A stretch of DNA of 64,000 bases from JAICQM01 sp963781555 (GCA_963781555.1 CAWAGB010000001.1:1-64000), one strand, 5' to 3'; positions 19,058 to 28,460 are shown, numbered from the stretch's first letter. Numbers and translations: made by a program. Notes: generated by a model from the letters alone, not told the origin.

Positions 19058-19197
19058 CGGCTCAGTGGCTCCGCTGTGATGACGAGAGCGGTGAGTGTAC
19101 CCGCCCCTGTACCGGTGCGAGGAGCCGCCACTTCGGTTGGGCGTTGCGTCGAGCAGGCGCCGAGCCGGCGATCACCCGGTGCTCGGGCGAGTGCACC

Positions 19198-19599
19198 TCA
19201 TCTCGACTGCGGCTCATCGGCATCGGGGCCCTCGACATTGACGTTTTGCGGACCGGGTCCGACGCGTACGACGAAGAACTCTGCCGCCTCGTCGGCAGCG
19301 GTGATCTCGCGGTGGACGACCGTGGCCGGGGTGAAGATGAAGTCTCCCGCCGCGGCGGTCACGTGCTCACGCCCCCCGGGACCGAATTCGATCGTCACCG
19401 TGCCGCGGAGGACGTAGATGTAGGAATCGCGCTCTCCATGATGGTGCCACCCGCCGGCAAGCCCGGCGTCGGTCCGCACCCAGCCGACCCAACCGGTTCC
19501 GTCGTCGGCGAGCTGCCTGCGGTCCATGCCGGGGGTGGGTGGTCCCGGGGCTGGAACGGCTTCACCTGGCCGGACGACAATCGGTCGATCCTGCTCCAT
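19198..19599 (-). CDS. Cupin domain protein
   Basis: A 133-residue single-domain cupin. The first metal motif is visible as GGWHHHGERDSYIYVLRG (two His, then Glu, Asp position) and the second as GDFIFTPATVVHREI. Such small cupins act as dioxygenases, isomerases or ligand sensors; nothing here decides. The gene lies between the amino-acid importer and lhr, on the same strand as both, and 140 bases before the binding-protein gene, so it is probably its own unit. Confidence 0.88.
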   Translation of the reverse strand: MEQDRPIVVRPGEAVPAPGPPTPGMDRRQLADDGTGWVGWVRTDAGLAGGWHHHGERDSYIYVLRGTVTIEFGPGGREHVTAAAGDFIFTPATVVHREITAADEAAEFFVVRVGPGPQNVNVEGPDADEPQSR

Positions 19600-19872
19600 T
19601 CACCCATACCTCGCAGAGATGGTGGCGGCATCCTGCCGCTCGCCCTGCCCGAGGTCAAGGCCGTACGCCTGGGCCAGGGAAACGACGGGCATCCTGTGAC
19701 CGTCACCGGCGCCATGTGGACGGACGGTGGATAACTCGCGCGGCGACACCCCAAGTCGTGGACAAAGGGGCTTGTCGTGGCCGGCGCGCCGGGGCATCAT
19801 GGTTCTTGTCCCGGAGGGATCCGTGGAACCGGAGATTGCATCAACGGTTCTCGTGGTTCCTTCGGGACATTT

Positions 19873-22800
19873 CTATGCCCGGCCGGCCGTCACCCCCGGT
19901 CGTTCCATCCGGAGCACCCATGCGCGATACGACGGACGGAAGCCCGCCTCGCGCAGCAGCTCCGCCAGTGGCGACTCCGCCGGCGGGCCGCGATCGATCC
20001 GCTCGAGCCCGAGCTCGCGCGTCGGTCCGCCCGGCTGCACGAGGCGCGAGAGCGCGGCGACGGCGACAGCCGCAACCTCCGGATCGTCACCCGCCGGCAG
20101 GGTGAGCAGGGACTTTCCTCCGCGCTCGACGTACAGGGCCGCGCGCCCATCGACCAGCACGACGTACGCACCCGCCGCGCGTTGCAATGGCAGTCGCTCA
20201 TCGTCGCCGCGCCGGGGCCACGGGAGCGCGGCGCCATACGGCTGGGCCGGGTCGGAGGCGGCGAGGACCTGCACGATCGGTCCTTCCTGCGTCTCGGCGT
20301 CGCGCGCTGCCCGCAGCCGATCGACGGCGCCGGGCAGCGCGAACTGGGCCGCGCCCAGGCCATCCACGAAGTAGCCGCGCCGGGCCCGGCCGGTCTCCTC
20401 CATCGCTCGCAGCACCGGATAGACCGATGCGAAGCCGCCGACCACGTTCTCGGCCATCACCGCCTCACGGGTCAGCACCCCGTGCCGCTCGAGCAGGGCG
20501 ATGGCCGTCGCGTGCCCGCGTTCGGTGGGTCCGCGCGACTCCCCAACCAGATCCGCAACGAGTGACCAGCGGCCGGCCGCGCGTGGCGGGCCCATGGACA
20601 GCAGCCGCCCCGGACGCGGCGTGCGCGCCTTCGACCGCGATCGGGGCAGGGTCAGGGCGCGCAGCGGCGCGAACGTGTCGTTGGTCACCTCGCCTGCCCA
20701 CACCAGGTCCCACACCGCGTCGAGCAGCTCATCGTCGTTGCGGGCACCCGGCGCTGCTCCGCGCAGCTGCGGGTAGAAGGATGCCCCCCGACGGGAGAGA
20801 TGGGTCCGCAGCGCCTCGTGGATCTCGCCGCTCGGCCGCTCCTGCCCCTCGAACGCACCCGCGGAGGCGAGCAGCTCGGCGCGGTCGCGCCGATACAGGG
20901 CGATGCGGCCGTCGTCACGATTGAGCGAGCCACGACCGACCCACACCACCTCGCCCGCCGCTCCCAGCTCATCCAGCAGACGCGGGGTGTACTCACGGAC
21001 ACGGGCGCGCAGGACGTCGCGCTCCAGGATGCTGGCCGGGATCGGGGCACCCTCCAGCTGGGTGACCACCTCCAGCAGGCGATCGAGACCACCGGCCTGC
21101 GAGCCGATCCCCTGCCACGCCGGCAGGAAGCGGGCGAGCGCGTCGGCCGGCACCGGCTCGATCTCGCGGCGCAGCTTCGCCAGGGACCGCCGCCGCAGGG
21201 CACGCACCACCTCCGGATCCGCGAACTCGTGGTCGGTTGCGCCGGGTCGGAAGGCGCCCTCGATGAGCCGTCCCTCGGCGACCAGCGCGGCGAGGGCCTC
21301 GCCCACCGCGGCCGGGGCCAGCGACCAGCGTGCCGCAACGGCGGCGGCGGTGAATGGGGCGTGGGTGCGTGCCCAGCGCTGCAGCAGGCCGCCGAGCGGC
21401 GCCTCCGCGGGCGCCAGCCACGTCTCGGCGACCCCGCGCGGCGGACTCGCGCCGAGGGCATCGCGGTAGCGGGCAACGTCGTCGATCGCGACCCAGCGCT
21501 CCTCCCCGGCGATGCGCATCGGGACGGCGCGCTTCGAGGCGTGGAGCTCGTCCAGCGCCCGGGTGGCATCGATCGCCTCCACGGCGCGCGCACGCACCTC
21601 GTCGACGCGCAGGTCGCCGACCCGGCGCAGCAGGTCGTGAACCGCGTCCACCGTCCGCGCCCGCCGCCCCTCCGCGAGCCACTGCAGCTCGAGCTCGAGA
21701 CTGCTGATTGCGTCGGGGTCGAGCAGCTCGCGAAGCTCATCGGTTCCGAGCAGCTCCGCCAGGAGCTCGCGGTCGAGGGTCAGTGCCTGGGCGCGTCGCT
21801 CGGCGAGCGGGGCGTCGCCCTCGTAGAGGTACGAGGCCACGTAGTCGAAGACGAGGCCCTGGGCGAACGGCGAGGCGGCGCGTGTCTCGACGCTCACCAC
21901 CCGCAGCTGCCGTGACCGGATGCCGCCGAGCACCTCGCGCAGCGCGGGCAGGTCGAACACGTCGCGCAGCACCTCGCGGTACGTCTCGAGCAGGATCGGG
22001 AACGATCCATAGCGGCTGGCCACGCTGAGCAGGTCGGCCGACTTCTGGCGCTGCATCCACAGCGGGGTGCGCTGCCCCGGACGCCGGCGCGGCAGCAGCA
22101 GGGCGCGCGCCGCGTTCTCGCGAAAGCGGGCGGCGAAGAGGGCGGACGAGCCGAGCGCGCCGGTGAGCACCTCCTCGATCTCGTCAGGATCGAGCAGCAG
22201 CGTTTCCTCGGCCGGCGTCTCGTCCGCCTCCGGCAGGCGGACCGCAATGCCGTCATCGGTCCAGATCGTCTGGGCGTCCAATCCGCGCTCGGCCAGGCGC
22301 GCCTCGATCGCCATGGCCCACGGGGCGTGGACGCGACCACCGAACGGCGTGAGCAGGCAGACTCGCCAGTCACCCAGCTCGTCGCGGAATCGCTCCAGCA
22401 CCAGCGTCCGGTCCGTGGGCAGCACGCCGGTCGCCTCGCGCTGGTCCGCGAGGTACTGGACCAGGTTGCGTGCGGCGAGCTCGTCCAGATGGTGCGTGTC
22501 GCGGAGCCGCTTCTCCGCCGCCGCTGGCTGCATGGTCTCCAGCTCGCGCACGGTGGCGCCGATCGCCCGCCCCAGCTCGATGGGTCGACCGATGAGGTCG
22601 CCGTGCCAGAACGGCATCTTCCCGGGCTCCCCGGGCGCCGGGGTCACCACCACGCGGTCGTGCCTGATCTCCTCGATGCGCCACGAGCTGGCGCCGAGCA
22701 GGAACACCTCGCCCACGCGCGACTCGTAGACCATCTCCTCGTCCAGCTCGCCGACACGGCGGCCGCCCTTGCCGTCGCCGTCGGGCAGGAAGACACCGAA

Positions 22801-24387
22801 GAGGCCACGGTCCGGGATGGTGCCGCCCGACGTGATGGCGACCACCCGCGCGTCGTTGCGGCTCTGCAGGGTGCCAGCCCCGCGATCCCACACGATCCGC
22901 GGCTTCAGGTCGGCGAACTCGTCGCTCGGATAGCGGCCCGAGAGCATGTCCAGCACGCCCTCCAGCTGCTCCCGCGACAGCTCGCGATAGTTCTCGGCGC
23001 GCACGATCATCGCGTGCAGCGCGTCGACGCTCCAGATGTCCTGCGAGCAGGCGGCCACGATCTGCTGCGCCAGCACGTCGAGCGGGGTGCGCGGGATCAC
23101 CGTCTCCTCGATCTGCCCGGCCTCCATGCGGGGCACGATCACCGCGGCCTCCAGCAGGTCGCCGCGGTACTTCGGGAAGATGGTCCCGCGGCTGGGCTCC
23201 CCGACCTGGTGCCCGGCGCGCCCGATGCGCTGCAGCCCGGATGCGACCGATGGCGGCGCCTCCACCTGGATCACCAGGTCGATGGCCCCCATGTCGATGC
23301 CCAGCTCCAGGCTGGACGTGGCGACGAGGGCCGGCAGGCGGCCGGCCTTGAGGGCCTCCTCGATCTCGAATCGCTGCTCCCGCGCCACGCTGCCGTGGTG
23401 CGCTCGGACGAGGTCCTCCCCCGCCAGCTCGTTGAGCCGGGTGGCCAGCCGCTCGGCGAGACGCCGCGAGTTGACGAAGATCAGGGTCGACCGATGCGCC
23501 CGGATCAGCTCCAGGAGCTTCGGGTGGATGGACGGCCAGATCGAGCGCCGCGCCTCCGGCCCCGCCGCCGGGCCGCCGGGCGACTCGTCGACGTCGAGCG
23601 TCTCCCCCATGCGCGCCATGTCCTCGACCGGCACCACGACGTCGATGATCAGCTGCTTGCGCGAGCCGGCATCCACCACCTCGACCTCGCGACCCGCACC
23701 GCCCAGGAAGGCCGCGATCCGCTCCAGCGGTCGCTGCGTCGCGGACAGGCCGATGCGCTGTGGCGCCGTGCGGTCACTCGGCTCCCCGGGCTCGCCAGCG
23801 ACGAGGGCGTCGAGCCGCTCCAGGCTCAGGGCGAGGTGCGCACCGCGCTTGGTGGCCGCCATGGCGTGGACCTCGTCGACGATGACGTGCTCGACGCCGC
23901 GCAGGATCTCGCGCCCCTGGCTGGTGAGCAGCAGGTACAGCGACTCGGGGGTGGTGACGAGGATGTCGGGCGGCGCCTTCGTCAGCTGGCGTCGCGCCTC
24001 GGTGGGCGTGTCGCCGGTCCGCGACGCGATCGTCACCTCGGGCAGCGTCACCCCGCTGCGCTCAGCGACGCGGCGGATCCCCGCCAGCGGGGCGCGAAGG
24101 TTGCGCTCGACGTCGTAGGTCAGCGCCTTGAGCGGGCTGATGTAGAGGACCCGGACGCCAGCGGCGGCGGCGCGGGGCCGGGTGAGCAGGCGATCGACGC
24201 ACCACAGGAAGGCGGCCAGGGTCTTGCCGCTTCCGGTGGGCGCGTGGATCAGCGCATGACGACCGGCGCTGATCGCGGCCCAGCCACGGGCCTGGGCATC
24301 GGTCGGCGCTTCGAAGGCCTCACCGAACCAGGCGCGGGTGTGGTCGGAGAAGGGGGCGAGGGGGTCGGATTTCGGTCGAGAGGGCAC
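19873..24387 (-). CDS. lhr: Lhr family ATP-dependent helicase, full length
   Basis: Superfamily 2 DNA helicase of about 1,504 residues, the long Lhr form of actinobacteria and proteobacteria with an Lhr-CORE and a large C-terminal domain; the family acts in DNA repair. Motifs in order: Q-like region PTDAQARGW, Walker A APTGSGKTLA, TPESLYLLLTS, DEVHAM (motif II), LSATQRPLERIA (motif III), TLIFVNSRRLAERLATRLNEL, LVATSSLELGID and QRIGRAGHQVG (motif VI). Downstream come the winged-helix and beta-barrel part (WSLAPAAVGEALAALVAEGR) and the long CTD ending VLRMERPG. The start is uncertain: I take the GTG at 24387 giving a natural PSRPKSDPLAPF opening; ATGs at 24420 or 24438 are possible. One uninterrupted frame of 4.5 kb shows local sequence quality is good here. 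Confidence 0.95.
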   Translation of the reverse strand: MPSRPKSDPLAPFSDHTRAWFGEAFEAPTDAQARGWAAISAGRHALIHAPTGSGKTLAAFLWCVDRLLTRPRAAAAGVRVLYISPLKALTYDVERNLRAPLAGIRRVAERSGVTLPEVTIASRTGDTPTEARRQLTKAPPDILVTTPESLYLLLTSQGREILRGVEHVIVDEVHAMAATKRGAHLALSLERLDALVAGEPGEPSDRTAPQRIGLSATQRPLERIAAFLGGAGREVEVVDAGSRKQLIIDVVVPVEDMARMGETLDVDESPGGPAAGPEARRSIWPSIHPKLLELIRAHRSTLIFVNSRRLAERLATRLNELAGEDLVRAHHGSVAREQRFEIEEALKAGRLPALVATSSLELGIDMGAIDLVIQVEAPPSVASGLQRIGRAGHQVGEPSRGTIFPKYRGDLLEAAVIVPRMEAGQIEETVIPRTPLDVLAQQIVAACSQDIWSVDALHAMIVRAENYRELSREQLEGVLDMLSGRYPSDEFADLKPRIVWDRGAGTLQSRNDARVVAITSGGTIPDRGLFGVFLPDGDGKGGRRVGELDEEMVYESRVGEVFLLGASSWRIEEIRHDRVVVTPAPGEPGKMPFWHGDLIGRPIELGRAIGATVRELETMQPAAAEKRLRDTHHLDELAARNLVQYLADQREATGVLPTDRTLVLERFRDELGDWRVCLLTPFGGRVHAPWAMAIEARLAERGLDAQTIWTDDGIAVRLPEADETPAEETLLLDPDEIEEVLTGALGSSALFAARFRENAARALLLPRRRPGQRTPLWMQRQKSADLLSVASRYGSFPILLETYREVLRDVFDLPALREVLGGIRSRQLRVVSVETRAASPFAQGLVFDYVASYLYEGDAPLAERRAQALTLDRELLAELLGTDELRELLDPDAISSLELELQWLAEGRRARTVDAVHDLLRRVGDLRVDEVRARAVEAIDATRALDELHASKRAVPMRIAGEERWVAIDDVARYRDALGASPPRGVAETWLAPAEAPLGGLLQRWARTHAPFTAAAVAARWSLAPAAVGEALAALVAEGRLIEGAFRPGATDHEFADPEVVRALRRRSLAKLRREIEPVPADALARFLPAWQGIGSQAGGLDRLLEVVTQLEGAPIPASILERDVLRARVREYTPRLLDELGAAGEVVWVGRGSLNRDDGRIALYRRDRAELLASAGAFEGQERPSGEIHEALRTHLSRRGASFYPQLRGAAPGARNDDELLDAVWDLVWAGEVTNDTFAPLRALTLPRSRSKARTPRPGRLLSMGPPRAAGRWSLVADLVGESRGPTERGHATAIALLERHGVLTREAVMAENVVGGFASVYPVLRAMEETGRARRGYFVDGLGAAQFALPGAVDRLRAARDAETQEGPIVQVLAASDPAQPYGAALPWPRRGDDERLPLQRAAGAYVVLVDGRAALYVERGGKSLLTLPAGDDPEVAAVAVAALSRLVQPGGPTRELGLERIDRGPPAESPLAELLREAGFRPSYRAWVLRMERPGVTAGRA

Positions 24388-24389
24388 GG

Positions 24390-24430
24390 TATCGGTCAGT
24401 CTATCGGTCCGCCCCAGCATGCGACCGATA
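24390..24430. promoter_or_regulatory. Repeated TATCGGTC box between lhr and the CxxCxC microprotein
   Basis: TATCGGTC occurs at 24390-24397 and 24402-24409 and its complement GACCGATA at 24423-24430, in a 100-base divergent gap. The spacing of 12 and 21 bases between starts suggests a repressor or activator site. Confidence 0.45.
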
Positions 24431-24489
24431 CGTGCCATGCGGCGGCAGGAATGCCGCCATGCGGCACCGGAAATGCAGGACGCGTTGCC

Positions 24490-24681
24490 ATGTGCTTGAC
24501 GTGTGGATGCATGGATGCCCATCTGGAGATGGGCTCCCACAACCTACGGTATGAAGACCTGAAGGCCGCCGCCGACGAGAACGGGCGGACGGTCGCCGAG
24601 ACCCTCGAGATCATCGACCGAACGGTCGAGAAGGATCGAGCGGAGCACGCCGAGGAGTATTCCCCCGCCCCCACCGCCTGA
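24490..24681 (+). CDS. CxxCxC microprotein (63 aa)
   Basis: Short protein beginning MCLTCGCMDAHLEMG, so three Cys fall within the first seven residues, followed by an acidic helix (YEDLKAAADENGRTVAETLE and IIDRTVEKDRAEH). I recall similar uncharacterised 60-70 residue proteins with an N-terminal MCxTCGC in actinobacteria and Chloroflexota. The cysteines with the following His suggest metal or redox binding. The gene diverges from lhr across the TATCGGTC boxes. No Shine-Dalgarno is obvious. Confidence 0.75.
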   Translation: MCLTCGCMDAHLEMGSHNLRYEDLKAAADENGRTVAETLEIIDRTVEKDRAEHAEEYSPAPTA

Positions 24682-24730
24682 CCGATGCGTGCTCCGTGCG
24701 CCGGCGTCGGCGCACCGCCACCACACGAAG

Positions 24731-24771
24731 AGCCGGGCACCCCGCTCCGTGAGGAGACGTGGTGCCCGGCT
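24731..24771. terminator. Hairpin terminator-like element
   Basis: Perfect 11-bp stem AGCCGGGCACC (24731-24741) with complement at 24761-24771 and a 19-base loop. No T-run follows. It lies between the convergent microprotein gene and the leftward DUF5317 unit. Confidence 0.55.
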
Positions 24772-24803
24772 GGCAGGCCGGAGGGCGCTGCGGTGGCTCG
24801 GGC

Positions 24804-24899
24804 TCAGGCCCAGCGATGACCGGATCGAACGACCAGGTCGAGGAGGGACGAAGCCTTCTTGTCGGGCAGCCTGGTGGCGCTGTCATGCATCGGGCGCAT
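24804..24899 (-). CDS. Possible 31-aa ORF
   Basis: ATG at 24897-24899 comes 2 bases after the stop of the 28-aa ORF and reads MRPMHDSATRLPDKKASSLL then DLVVRSGHRWA. Only position in the coupled series supports it; composition is unremarkable. It ends about 30 bases before the hairpin at 24731-24771. Confidence 0.25.
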   Translation of the reverse strand: MRPMHDSATRLPDKKASSLLDLVVRSGHRWA

Positions 24900-24901
24900 G
24901 G

Positions 24902-24988
24902 TCAGCTCCACTTCATGCCGGCCGAGAGCGAAAGGACCATGGACGCCAGGATCGCCACAGTCCAGGTGATGCGCTGCAGTCTGCTCAC
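24902..24988 (-). CDS. Predicted single-helix membrane microprotein (28 aa)
   Basis: The GTG at 24986-24988 overlaps the TGA of the DUF5317 gene (GTGA). It encodes MSRLQRITWTVAILASMVLS followed by LSAGMKWS: a basic start, one hydrophobic helix of about 15 residues and a short tail. The overlap means ribosomes finishing the upstream gene could begin here. It is too small for ordinary gene callers. No family known to me. Confidence 0.5.
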   Translation of the reverse strand: MSRLQRITWTVAILASMVLSLSAGMKWS

Positions 24989-25746
24989 GCGATGGTCACC
25001 TCTGTACGTGTCGCGTCGTCGGTTCCGGCAACCGGGCCATCTGCGCTCCCATGAAGGGATGCAGATCCCTGGCTTTGCGTCCCCGCCTCGCGACGGGTTT
25101 GCCCTGGACGGAGCCTTCGGCGAAGGACGCTAGTCGTCCTCGCCGCGACCGTACCGGTCGGCCGCTCGTTAGACGACGACCCACCGGTACCGGTCACCCG
25201 TGACCTTGCTCCCATGTGCGCCCGCGCACCACGGCGGCTGAGGGCGACGATGGCCCACGCCACGCCGAGCCCCAGCAGCAGGTCGCCGAGGCTGAAGACG
25301 TTCGAGAATGGCAGCCAGCGCGGCGTGGCGAAGATGTCGGTCAGACCCACCAGCACCGGCTCGACCACCACTGCGCTGTTGGTGTAGTCGACGCTGGGAG
25401 CCTTTCCGATCGCGGCGAGGGCCGCCGGCGACGCCGGCATCGATCCGCCGTTGGCTGCGATGGCCACCAGGTTGAGCGCCGCGCCGACGGCGATGAGGCG
25501 AAGGCCGGGCACGGCAGCGTTGCGGAGCACCGCGGCGAGCACGAGCACGCATGAGGCCAGGTACAGCGGCGTCCCCCACTCCCCGACGCGTGAGGCGAAT
25601 GGATGCCAGAAGAGGAGGACTTGCAGGAGCAGGCCGCCAAGTGCCGCCTGCGGCCACCGGAATCGAACCTCGCCGAGGCCCTGCAGGCGTCCTCTCGCCG
25701 CGATCGCTACCAGCAGTCCGATGACGACGGCGTACATGATGAACAT
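24985..25746 (-). CDS. DUF5317 domain membrane protein
   Basis: A 253-residue protein; residues 1-175 form five or so membrane helices (MYAVVIGLLVAIAARG, QAALGGLLLQVLLF, PLYLASCVLVLAAVLRNAAV, LRLIAVGAALNLVAIAANGG) with the DUF5317 hallmark ANGGSMPASPAAL and LSLGDLLLGLGVAWAIVAL-like last helix. The final 75 residues are Arg/Ser/Thr-rich and poorly structured, longer than usual for the family. Function unknown. It begins 3 bases after the GGDEF-EAL gene stops, so they share a transcript. Confidence 0.85.
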   Translation of the reverse strand: MFIMYAVVIGLLVAIAARGRLQGLGEVRFRWPQAALGGLLLQVLLFWHPFASRVGEWGTPLYLASCVLVLAAVLRNAAVPGLRLIAVGAALNLVAIAANGGSMPASPAALAAIGKAPSVDYTNSAVVVEPVLVGLTDIFATPRWLPFSNVFSLGDLLLGLGVAWAIVALSRRGARAHMGARSRVTGTGGSSSNERPTGTVAARTTSVLRRRLRPGQTRREAGTQSQGSASLHGSADGPVAGTDDATRTEVTIA

Positions 25747-25749
25747 GCG

Positions 25750-28344
25750 TCAGGCGACCGTTGCGGCCGGACGGGCGCGCCAGCCGGGGTTGATGAGATC
25801 CATGGGCCCGGGTCGAGCGAACAGGTAGCCCTGCCCGTAGTCGCATCCGAGGTCCCGCAGGCGAGCCAGCTGGCCAGCGTCCTCGATGCCCTCGGCCACG
25901 ACCAGCAGGCCGAGCCGCTGCGCCAGCGCAGCGATGGCGCCGGTGAACGCCCACTCGGCACCATCGGAGTCGGCCGGGCCCACGAACTCCTTGGCGATCT
26001 TGAGGATGTCCACCGGGAAGCGCTGCAGGTAGGTGAGGGAGGCGTACCCGGTCCCGAAGTCGTCGATGGCGATCCGGACTCCTCGATCGCGAAGAGCCTG
26101 CAGGCGTTCGATGGTCGTCGTGGTGTCGCGGAACATGGCCGATTCGGTCAGCTCGATGACCAGGCGCTGGGGAGGGAGACCCGACTCGACAAGCGCCGCC
26201 TCCACCTCGTCCGCGAACTCGGCCCGCTGAAGCTGCATGGCCGAGACGTTGACGCTGGCATACAGCGGGCGCTCGCCGGGGTTCTCCGTGTTGCGCTGGT
26301 GGACATCGGCGCACGCCTGGCGCAGGACGAACGCGCCGAGCGCGGCGATGGATCCGGACTCCTCCGCAAGCATGATGAACTGGTCCGGCGAGATGAGGCC
26401 ACGCGTGGGGTGCAGCCAGCGCACGAGCGCCTCGACTCCGACTGCCCGCCCGCTTGTCAGCTCGACGATCGGCTGATGGTGCACCAGCAGCTCGCCCCGG
26501 CCGATGCCGCGGGCCAGGTCCCCGGAGAGCTCGTGACGGGCGATCACCGTCGCGTGAAGGCGGGGATCGAATACGGCAAACCGGCGCCGCCCCTCGGCCT
26601 TCGCCGTATACATGGCCACGTCTGCATTGCCGAGCAGAGCGCTGGCCGTCTGCGCCGGGTCGGTGCTCATGACAATGCCGATGCTGGCACCGACCATCAT
26701 GTCGTGGCCCGCAACAGGGAACGAGAGGCCGAGGTCCTCGACCAGGCGACTCGCCAGGGCGATCGCGCGAACGAGCGAGGGCTCGTCGTTGATCAGAATG
26801 GCAAACTCGTCGCCGCCCAGCCGCGCAGCCACGTCGTTGGCCCGGATGCGGGCGCGGATCCGATCCGCGACCATCCGCAGCAGCTGATCGCCCGCGGCAT
26901 GGCCGAGCGTGTCGTTGACGGCCTTGAAGCCGTCGAGGTCGAGGAGAAGGACGACCGGGCGCGTCGTGGATGTTCCGGTCTCACGGATTCGCGCCGTGAT
27001 CGCCTCGACGAAGGCGACGCGGTTGGGCAGATCGGTCAGCGGGTCGTGATACGCCTGGTACCGGAGCTCCTCCTTCAGCCGAGACAGCTCGGCCAGCGAC
27101 TGCTCGAGTTGCCCGTTGGTGAGCGCGACGGCCGCCTGGTTGGCGATCGTGGCCAGCAGGCGCAGGTCGTCCTTGTCGTAGACCGTGCCCTCCGTCATGC
27201 GGTTCGCCACGGTGAGCACGCCAACCATGCCGGCATCGCCGGACAGCTGCGCCACCATCGCCTGTCGGATCGGCAGGTCCCGCCCGCCCGGGGTCCGCGC
27301 CAGGTGGGCAAACGTGGCCCCTCGCTCTGCCAGCTCGGCGCGCAGGTGCTGCGTGATGATCGCCTCGCCAATCGGGACGATCGTCTCGGACGGCTCATCC
27401 TGCAGGGAGGTGGTGCGCAACCACGCGCCGGAGGCGGTGGTCGGCACGAGCACGATCTCGGCCAGCTCGGCACGAAACATCGCGCGAGCGTGCTCCAGGA
27501 GCGCAAGGAGCGCCACGTCGAATTCCGGCGAGTGGTGCAGGATGCGGCTCGACTCGTAGACGAGCTCCAGCTTCTCGTGCTTCTCGCGCTCGGAGACCCA
27601 CGCCTGGTACGCCAGGAAGAGGGTGGCCACCGGGATCAGAAGCAGCCACAGCCCCTGGGGATTGCTCCACATCATCGTGACTGCCAACAGCCCGACGCTC
27701 GTGTTGGCGGTCGCGACGAGTGCGCCGAATCGGATCATCTCGGGCAGCTTGGTGAACTGCGGCGCCCCACCCGATGCCGTGATTGCCGATGCGATGTTGA
27801 TCGCCGCGAGCACCGTGGCGACCCCCGATGCGGCAAATGCGGCCGCGTACGTCCGCAATCCCGGATCTTCACCGCCGCCCAGGCCGGTGAACACAACCAG
27901 GCTCACGGCGGCGAGGAACAGGTAATTCGCCAGGTTGAACGCGATCTTGATGGGGGCGTCGTGGTTGGCGATCAGCAGCGCGAGACCGTTGCCAGCCGCG
28001 ACAGCCAGCAGATACTCGCCAGGGGGCAGCACGAAGAATCCGATGATGGCCGGGATCTCGCTCAGCGAGAAGGCGTGGGACTCGCGATGAAAGTGGACCG
28101 TGATGACCTTCAGGTCTGCCGCGCAGAGAGCAGCCGCGATGACCCACCAGGGAAGGTGAACCTCGGGCGGTGGCAGCGAGAGACCGCTGAGGACCCATCC
28201 CCAGAGGACCGCTGAACCCCCGGCCAGGGTCGCGGACAGGACGGCAATGCGCCCGATGGGCGAGAGCGCGCTCGACGGGCTCCGCGTCACAACACCGGCT
28301 GACCAGCGCGCAAAGCGATCCGGCAACCCGCGGATCAATGTCAT
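25750..28344 (-). CDS. Membrane GAF-GGDEF-EAL cyclic-di-GMP protein
   Basis: An 864-residue bifunctional-looking diguanylate cyclase/phosphodiesterase. About seven hydrophobic segments (residues 20-250) form an N-terminal sensor, followed by a GAF domain (about 265-420, ending LLATIANQAAVALTNGQLEQ). The GGDEF domain has YHDPLTDLPNR, LLLDLDGFKAVND and an intact RLGGDEFAIL. The EAL domain keeps VEALVRW, the Asp pair in AIDDFGTGYASL and KIAKEFVG, plus GIEDAGQLARL, so both activities are possible. I choose the ATG at 28342-28344 because upstream reading would overlap the divergent kinase gene. It is the first gene of a leftward unit with the DUF5317 gene. Confidence 0.93.
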   Translation of the reverse strand: MTLIRGLPDRFARWSAGVVTRSPSSALSPIGRIAVLSATLAGGSAVLWGWVLSGLSLPPPEVHLPWWVIAAALCAADLKVITVHFHRESHAFSLSEIPAIIGFFVLPPGEYLLAVAAGNGLALLIANHDAPIKIAFNLANYLFLAAVSLVVFTGLGGGEDPGLRTYAAAFAASGVATVLAAINIASAITASGGAPQFTKLPEMIRFGALVATANTSVGLLAVTMMWSNPQGLWLLLIPVATLFLAYQAWVSEREKHEKLELVYESSRILHHSPEFDVALLALLEHARAMFRAELAEIVLVPTTASGAWLRTTSLQDEPSETIVPIGEAIITQHLRAELAERGATFAHLARTPGGRDLPIRQAMVAQLSGDAGMVGVLTVANRMTEGTVYDKDDLRLLATIANQAAVALTNGQLEQSLAELSRLKEELRYQAYHDPLTDLPNRVAFVEAITARIRETGTSTTRPVVLLLDLDGFKAVNDTLGHAAGDQLLRMVADRIRARIRANDVAARLGGDEFAILINDEPSLVRAIALASRLVEDLGLSFPVAGHDMMVGASIGIVMSTDPAQTASALLGNADVAMYTAKAEGRRRFAVFDPRLHATVIARHELSGDLARGIGRGELLVHHQPIVELTSGRAVGVEALVRWLHPTRGLISPDQFIMLAEESGSIAALGAFVLRQACADVHQRNTENPGERPLYASVNVSAMQLQRAEFADEVEAALVESGLPPQRLVIELTESAMFRDTTTTIERLQALRDRGVRIAIDDFGTGYASLTYLQRFPVDILKIAKEFVGPADSDGAEWAFTGAIAALAQRLGLLVVAEGIEDAGQLARLRDLGCDYGQGYLFARPGPMDLINPGWRARPAATVA

Positions 28345-28447
28345 CCCCGCATCCTGCTGCCTCGCGACGGTTCTGACGCTGGCCCATTCGTACTGGCGCC
28401 CCTGCTGCGTCGCGCGCGAATCAGCTGGGAAATCCCGGGCGGCGCGG

Positions 28448-28453
28448 TAGCCT
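28448..28453 (+). promoter_or_regulatory. -10 element TAGCCT for the sensor kinase gene (leaderless)
   Basis: TAGCCT with 7 bases to the ATG at 28461. Confidence 0.5.
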
Positions 28454-28460
28454 GTCGGCG

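Noticed and set aside
19726..19734. GGTGGATAA, one mismatch from a DnaA box (complement TTATCCACC)
   Set aside because: A single copy with no cluster, AT-rich region or dnaA/dnaN neighbour; not an origin.
19873..24387. Very long open frames on the opposite strand of lhr and other GC-rich genes
   Set aside because: Composition is Arg/Gly/Pro/Ala-rich without motifs; typical shadow frames of high-GC coding sequence.
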